From the NCBI RefSeq assembly GCF_000189635.1, contig NW_002476379.1:248001-312000 (forward strand): DNA of 64,000 bases, written 5' to 3'. This DNA is from Tetrahymena thermophila SB210. Lineage: Eukaryota > Ciliophora > Oligohymenophorea > Hymenostomatida > Tetrahymenidae. The translations under genes were made by a program, and so were the position numbers. This document shows, piece by piece, positions 61,188 to 64,000 of the stretch (the first letter of the stretch is position 1; each line of letters starts with the position of its first letter). The notes under the pieces were generated by a model. The model was not told the DNA's origin, made no database searches, and worked only from the letters and a program-made list of their open reading frames with translations.

Positions 61188-64000
61188 TCATTAAAAAACA
61201 GGGGTGTCTTTAGAGAGTCCAAAACTTGGGGGTCGAATTTGTTGTTGAGGTAAAATATTGTTTTAAGATTTAGTTGTATTGAATATAGTATTACAGTGCT
61301 ATTTTTAATATAAAAAGTAAATTTAATTAGCTATTTAATGAAATTAAACAAATTTACCTGCATCACTTATGGGTATTTAGAAGTAATAATACCAGAAAAA
61401 CTATCAATATCAACAGTTTTAAACTATTAAAATAATTCTTCAAGAAGTTAATTCAATTCAAGTCTTAGCTAAAAATGTGGTGGTAGTTTAGAAAAATCAA
61501 TTTATTGTTAAGAAATCCACCCTTAATTCTTTGAATCTAGCAAACTGAATAGCTCCTTTATATTGCTATTAATTGATTGTTTCTTTTCTTAATAATTTGC
61601 ATTAAGGCTAAATAAAATTCCATTTTATATATGTTCTGATTCATCTATTTTTACTGATGTGCGTTGGCTTACATTCTGTTAATTTGATTCAAAAATATCT
61701 TCTTCTCTTATACCAGAGCTCTTTATATCATCTATAACGTAATAATCTTTTTGCTGAACTAAATTTTTATGGTATTATTATGTAAGCTAGTTATTCACTT
61801 TTTCTCCTCCAATTTTATCTGTAGAAATTACACTTTTATTTTAAATTAATTTTTAAATTTATTAGCTTTTAACATTTGAAAATATTTAATTTTATTTTCA
61901 TTAAAAATTTTATTAAAAATACCTTGTTGGTTAAATTGCAATAATATTTGAAGCATTTTAGCTCGTTTGCTACATATTATTATCAAGTCCCATTTATTTA
62001 AATTACTCCTACTGTTAAAGCTTTATTTTTTCAAAGAGTGGTATATTTAGATTTTTATAATTGAAATTATTATTAGCAGATTTTATTTAAGTTGGAGAAG
62101 GTGATCTGTTACCATTATTACTTTATATATTACTTTTCTAGGTACTTTTTTCTATATCAGGAGCAAAGTTAGGTGAAGGAGTGTCAAGCGATTTTTAGTA
62201 TACCTCTGTGTTGCCTTAAAAATGATTATTGTTTTTGTAAGCTCTTTAATCTTGGGGTAAAGCTACTTAGCTTCTTGGTGATTTGCTTTGATTTTCAATA
62301 GTATTATTTTGAAAGTTTTATTTGTAAATAGGTTAACTTATTTAATTTTAATTTTACTATAAATACTATGGTGCTTGTCCATATACTTACTATGGTTGTT
62401 ACTAAACAATCATTTAATTGTTTTAGATTTAATGTTACTATGTGATAAAATTTTATTATTGCTATTATTCAAAAACTTATTATTAGAAAGGAGTATTTAT
62501 TTTTGGAATATTTTATAAATTGCTTTGATTTACAAATCCATTCCTATTATAATTAGCTTAGCTTGATGATGTAAACTGTAAACTTTATTAATTTAAAGGC
62601 AGCTATTGTTAATAACTAAAATTTTTATTTATATAATTATTGTTTCCATTAGGTGAAATAGATCTACTGGGATAAATAAATTGCTATCTTTATTATTGCT
62701 AAAATTGTGTATTTTCTTAATTCCTATACCTCATAGGTGTAGAAGAACCATTTTTGATAGGAGTTACATATTATTATTAATACTACTACTCATTGATTCT
62801 TTGGTCATAAATAATATTTTGAGGTAAAATTGGCTAATTTCTAAAAAATTAATTATTTTCTTCAAAGATTTTTCTCCTTGGGGTAAAACTTTTATTAATT
62901 AAACTACCATTGATAGAGGTATTTATTGTATTATTATTATTACTACTTAAAAATGATTAATTTAATGGCAAATTTGCTATGTTTTAATTATTTGGAGGAA
63001 ATTAATTAAATTTATTTTACTGATGAGGCGAAGATAAGTTTTATTAATAAACTTAATTTTAATAAAAGGTATTTTCTTAATAGTTTAAGCCTTAATAATT
63101 TTTGTTTAAAGGAGAAAGCATTTAATTTTAATAATAAGGAATTTAGTTTTAATTATTTTAATAAAATTCACTAGGATGTTAAGGATTTATTTATCTATTT
63201 ACCTATTAGTTGATGTTGTTATTTTAAGTAGTGAAAAAATTGTTATTGTCTTATGGAATAGCATTGTTAGCTTATCTATATACATTTTATTAAAACTACG
63301 TCTTAGGTGACATATAAATATTTGGCTGCTAGATTTATTGAGTGTTTGAAAAATTAGAGTTTGAAGAAGGAGACAAATATCTCTAAGGAGGAGGTGACAT
63401 ATAACTTTATGGTGATATAGCATTATTGCTATTGGGATTAATTTAAATAGCCTATGGTTAATTTTACTGCGCTAAACCTTAGTTTATAGCTTTTAAATTA
63501 TCAGAAACGAAATCACTAACTTCATTTTGTTAATCTAAAGTGATAATATTGAAAACGTTATTACTGTTAAAAGTATCATCTTTGATTTTATTTTAAACAA
63601 ATGGTTTAGCTTTTAAGTTATGATTTTCATTTCCTTCAGCTATTGCATTTTTTTGTTGTCTTTATAAAACACCATTAGGAGCTCTTTTTATTGGCTTGCT
63701 TAGTAAATTTAATAACTAAGGATTCTACACAAGATCTTAAGCTTCATCTACTTAGTTAAAATGGTCGTTATCATTCTCTGTATTTTCATAACTATCTTAA
63801 TTGTTAATTTAATCATAGTTTTAAAACTCTTCATTATTTTTATTTTAAATTTTTTTATTTTTGGTAAATTAGTTTTAAAGGTTTTTATTTTAATTCAATA
63901 AAGTATTTTATTTATTTTGTTTTTGTATTTTTTATAATTCATCAACTTCAGTATCTTCTTCTTCATTTTCATTTTAATTCATTTCCTATGTATCTTGATA
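61188..64000 (-). CDS. Q/N-rich protein with EF-hand-like C-terminal segment (5' end outside window)
   Basis: The visible exons are 64000-61923 (still open at the right edge), 61832-61358 and 61298-61188, in phase, giving at least 887 residues. The N-terminal two-thirds is N/Q/S-rich with SP motifs (NRSPSPTQIKS, YMSPPPQRYLSPSS). The second exon is more ordered: KELFSLLDSKNQGWISQQQI resembles an EF-hand-like loop (D-S-K-N-Q-G-W-I), followed by hydrophobic helices (LRLELNQLLEELFQQF). The C-terminal exon ends PPSFGLSKDTPVF. It may start near 63980 (in-frame ATG), but a longer protein is equally possible. Calcium binding is doubtful because the loop lacks some acidic ligands. Confidence 0.75.

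Noticed and set aside
61177-61251. Plus-strand ORF starting MSQDSLKNRGVF with a GT donor
   Set aside because: It is antisense to the C-terminal exon of the minus-strand Q/N-rich gene, which is in phase with its upstream exons.
1-64000. tRNA genes, telomeric repeats, chromosome-breakage sequence and transposon open reading frames
   Set aside because: I scanned both strands by eye for T-loop GTTCRA motifs, CCCCAA/GGGGTT runs, an AACCAACCTC-like core and reverse-transcriptase or transposase motifs and found none convincing.

Overview
The window reads as ciliate nuclear DNA, most like a Tetrahymena-type (oligohymenophorean) macronuclear chromosome. It is extremely AT-rich. Long reading frames only appear when TAA and TAG are read as glutamine and TGA is the sole stop, and introns are short GT...AG units, mostly about 50-370 nt. 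I re-read both strands with that code. About two dozen genes emerge. Most intron-containing models were joined so that both GT/AG borders and the reading phase agree at every junction, and total lengths come out as multiples of three. No telomeric CCCCAA runs, chromosome-breakage motif, tRNA genes or transposons were seen.

Layout: 0-15 kb holds a partial gene running off the left edge (-), a TPR protein (+), a small unknown (+), a two-PX-domain protein (-), a weak divergent ORF (+), a GC-richer hairpin segment that may be a small RNA (7.5 kb), a 967-aa coiled-coil protein (-), and a multi-exon coiled-coil gene distantly reminiscent of UVRAG/Atg14. 15-24 kb holds a bZIP factor whose model contains a transmembrane segment and a spliced-on C-terminal tail (ATF6/CREB3-like architecture), a WD40 protein with ESC/EED-like features, and a convergent unknown gene. 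24-36 kb holds a Q/N-rich protein with a conserved beta-rich domain, a METTL21-type methyltransferase, a large tubulin-tyrosine-ligase-like (TTLL) enzyme and a Q/P-rich protein, all on the minus strand. 36-40 kb holds, on the plus strand, a fusion of a metallo-beta-lactamase phosphodiesterase domain with two cyclic-nucleotide-binding domains, and a SENP8/DEN1-type cysteine protease. 40-64 kb is almost entirely minus-strand: three consecutive Q/N/S-rich disordered proteins, a tandem cNMP-binding protein, a 1039-aa UBA-USP deubiquitinase, a 1928-aa Q/N-rich giant, and another Q/N-rich gene running off the right edge.

There is no operon logic; neighbours are independently promoted. Themes recur: two cyclic-nucleotide sensors within 14 kb, two ubiquitin-family proteases, microtubule (TTLL) and lysine modification, and membrane/ER signalling (bZIP, PX, possible PI3K-complex subunit). 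The Q-rich proteins are a consequence of, and advertisement for, the reassigned code. Between genes the sequence is nearly pure A/T, with a few tandem duplications and tracts of degenerate 4-nt periodicity.
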